7,937 nt of DNA from Thermoplasmata archaeon (lineage in GTDB: Archaea; Thermoplasmatota; DTKX01; GCA-020343715), in contig CP070808.1 of assembly GCA_020343715.1 (NCBI GenBank), positions 127,178-135,114 on the forward strand. The letters are read 5' to 3'. The notes beneath the pieces are model-generated. The model saw only the letters and a list, made by a program, of their open reading frames with translations. It had not been told where the DNA came from and did not search any database. How positions within the stretch are numbered: position 1 is the stretch's first letter; each line of letters starts with the position of its first letter. This document shows, piece after piece, positions 6,921-7,937 of this stretch. The translations under genes and the position numbers were made by a program.

Positions 6921-6940
6921 GGGGTACCGTTCGACCTGCT

Positions 6941-7630
6941 GTGCCAATAGACAAGCCGACGATTGAAGAACTGATAGAGCACGACAAGGCCCACCTGTGC
7001 GCGGGTGACGACTCGGACGTGTGCGTCAAGGTGGTCGCCATCGCCGACTTCCCCAGCAGGTTGGGCGACTTCCAGATCGTCGGATTCTACAACAACCACG
7101 ACGACAAGGACCACATCGCGGTGGTCAAGGGTGACATCTGTGACGAGGAGGCGGTCCCCGTCCGCCTGCACTCCGAGTGTCTCACTGGGGACGTGCTCGG
7201 GTCGAAGCGCTGCGATTGCGGAGAACAGCTCGAAGCAGCCCTGAGGCTCATCGAGGAGGAGGGCAGGGGTGCCATCCTCTACATGCGCCAGGAGGGGCGG
7301 GGCATCGGTCTGATCAACAAGATCAAAGCGTACCAGCTCCAGGACTTCGGCCTGGACACCGTGGAGGCCAACGTGGCCCTCGGCTTCGAGCCAGATGAGC
7401 GGGACTACGCCATCGCCGCCCACATGCTCAAGAGCCTGCACGTCAAGTCGGTCAGGCTCATCACGAACAACCCGAAGAAGATACATGGCCTCGAGGCGCA
7501 CAACGTGGAGGTAGTCGGGCGGATCCCGATCATCATCGATCCCAACCCTCATAACAAGGACTACCTGCGAACCAAGGCGACCAAGTCCGGTCACCTCCTG
7601 GACAATCTGTTTAACAAGAACCCGGAATAG
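6941..7630 (+). CDS. ribA: GTP cyclohydrolase II, riboflavin biosynthesis
   Basis: A 229-residue protein that closely follows bacterial RibA. It would open and hydrolyse GTP to 2,5-diamino-6-ribosylamino-4(3H)-pyrimidinone 5'-phosphate, formate and pyrophosphate, the first step of flavin synthesis. From the GTG: zinc-binding cysteines C80, C91 and C93 in HSECLTGDVLGSKRCDCG; YMRQEGRGIGL at 114-124; the residues aligning with E. coli Y105, D126 and R128 are Y131, D152 and R154; LITNNPKK follows. There is no DHBP synthase (RibB) domain; a ~25-residue N-terminal extension precedes the usual start. The frame continues upstream to an ATG at 6881, but the TATA box at 6911-6920 lies inside that extension, so the GTG is chosen. 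Many archaea use the unrelated GTP cyclohydrolase III instead, so a bacterial-type enzyme suggests ancient transfer. Its product would ultimately supply FAD to enzymes like the neighbouring flavoprotein. Confidence 0.96.
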   Translation: MPIDKPTIEELIEHDKAHLCAGDDSDVCVKVVAIADFPSRLGDFQIVGFYNNHDDKDHIAVVKGDICDEEAVPVRLHSECLTGDVLGSKRCDCGEQLEAALRLIEEEGRGAILYMRQEGRGIGLINKIKAYQLQDFGLDTVEANVALGFEPDERDYAIAAHMLKSLHVKSVRLITNNPKKIHGLEAHNVEVVGRIPIIIDPNPHNKDYLRTKATKSGHLLDNLFNKNPE

Positions 7631-7699
7631 TCCTTACCTAACCCTTCGTATGGTACGGAAACGGTAGTCATGGACCACGTACAGGTACGGCAGCAAAGG

Positions 7700-7708
7700 C
7701 TTTATAGT
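7700..7708 (+). promoter_or_regulatory. Distal TATA-like box before the peroxidase gene
   Basis: CTTTATAGT, centred near 7704, would start transcription around 7731 and leave a leader of about 41 nt before the ATG at 7772. It competes with a second box 20 bp downstream. Confidence 0.45.
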
Positions 7709-7720
7709 CGGTGGCTTGGA

Positions 7721-7728
7721 GTATATGT
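7721..7728 (+). promoter_or_regulatory. Proximal TATA-like box before the peroxidase gene
   Basis: GTATATGT, centred near 7724, would start transcription around 7751 and give a short leader of about 21 nt that still includes the GGAGG at 7759-7763. Which of the two boxes is used cannot be decided from sequence. Confidence 0.45.
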
Positions 7729-7758
7729 GGACCTTTGACCGGGTGCACCAAGAACAAG

Positions 7759-7763
7759 GGAGG
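7759..7763 (+). promoter_or_regulatory. Ribosome binding site of the peroxidase gene
   Basis: GGAGG sits 8 nt before the ATG at 7772. Unlike its three upstream neighbours, this gene therefore uses a Shine-Dalgarno-led start. Confidence 0.7.
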
Positions 7764-7771
7764 AAACTATA

Positions 7772-7937
7772 ATGAGCGACTTCTACGACCTCAAAGCCAC
7801 GTCCCTTCAGGGGAAGGAGATATCGATGGAGGAGTACAGGGGGAAGGTGGTGTTGGTCGTCAACACCGCTAGCAAGTGTGGCTTCACGCCCCAGTACGAG
7901 GGACTGCAGAAGCTCCATGAGACCTATCAGGACCAGG
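7772..7937 (+). CDS. Glutathione-peroxidase-family protein, N-terminal part (3' end outside window)
   Basis: The first 55 codons of a thioredoxin-fold peroxidase. The start [19 protein letters not shown], then [26 protein letters not shown], is the standard N-terminus of the glutathione peroxidase/BtuE family. The peroxidatic residue is C36, encoded by TGT rather than a selenocysteine TGA, with the expected Gly-Phe-Thr after it. Bacterial Cys-type members generally reduce hydrogen or lipid peroxides with thioredoxin rather than glutathione, so a thioredoxin-dependent cytoplasmic enzyme is the likely role. The resolving cysteine and the downstream Gln/Trp of the active site lie beyond the window. 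The ATG is supported by GGAGG at 7759-7763. The gene follows ribA by 141 nt with its own TATA-like elements, so it is probably a separate transcript. Confidence 0.93.
   Translation, partial: MSDFYDLKATSLQGKEISMEEYRGKVVLVVNTASKCGFTPQYEGLQKLHETYQDQ

Noticed and set aside
6881..6940. Upstream ATG at 6881 as ribA start
   Set aside because: The near-consensus TATA box at 6911-6920 lies downstream of this ATG, and the added residues do not resemble any part of RibA.
7742..7749. 8-bp palindrome GGTGCACC upstream of the peroxidase gene
   Set aside because: Flanking bases do not extend the symmetry, and palindromes of this length are expected by chance in a window of this size.
7634..7918. 94-codon minus-strand open frame across the ribA-peroxidase gap
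   Set aside because: It overlaps the well-conserved peroxidase start antisense, and nothing in the translation is recognisable.

Overview
This window looks like high-GC archaeal chromosome. It has archaeal TATA-type promoters, and in three cases the TATA-like centre lies about 26-28 nt upstream of the best start codon, as expected for leaderless transcripts. Other genes carry GGAGG-type ribosome binding sites. AGG/CGG arginine and ATA isoleucine codons are common. A Thermoplasmatota or other euryarchaeal origin is my best guess, but no marker gene here proves it. Several genes (bacterial-type GTP cyclohydrolase II, glutathione-peroxidase-family protein) are of bacterial character, as often seen in such archaea.

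Layout. 1-182: 3' end of an ABC transporter ATPase. 183-348: intergenic region with a perfect 7-bp hairpin, a TATA-like box and a strong ribosome binding site. 349-1113 and 1130-4087: a second, closely related ABC ATPase and a very large double-FtsX/MacB-type permease with about 13 predicted membrane helices, forming a two-gene unit. 4136-4927: a small-molecule kinase of the aminoglycoside/choline phosphotransferase fold; its start region carries a near-perfect 22-bp palindrome. 4988-6208: an NAD(P)H/FAD-dependent oxidoreductase of the NirB/NorW/rubredoxin-reductase type, with a textbook leaderless promoter. 6228-6848 (minus): a class I O-methyltransferase, convergent with the oxidoreductase. 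6941-7630: GTP cyclohydrolase II (RibA), divergent from the methyltransferase across a 92-bp region holding two facing TATA-like boxes. 7772-7937: the start of a glutathione-peroxidase-family protein, cut by the window edge.

How the genes fit together. Genes 2 and 3 should form one ABC complex that moves a substrate, or does mechanical work, at the cytoplasmic membrane; the partial upstream ATPase belongs to a sister system. The remaining genes appear to be individually promoted housekeeping or redox genes: flavin precursor synthesis (RibA), a flavoenzyme that would use FAD, and a peroxide-reducing enzyme. This is a loose flavin/redox theme rather than a demonstrated pathway. I see no RNA genes, CRISPR arrays, insertion sequences or phage genes. 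No clearly novel multi-gene system is evident. The most interesting signals are small: the operator-like palindrome at the kinase, the unusual permease architecture with an EF-hand-like loop, and the compact divergent promoter region.
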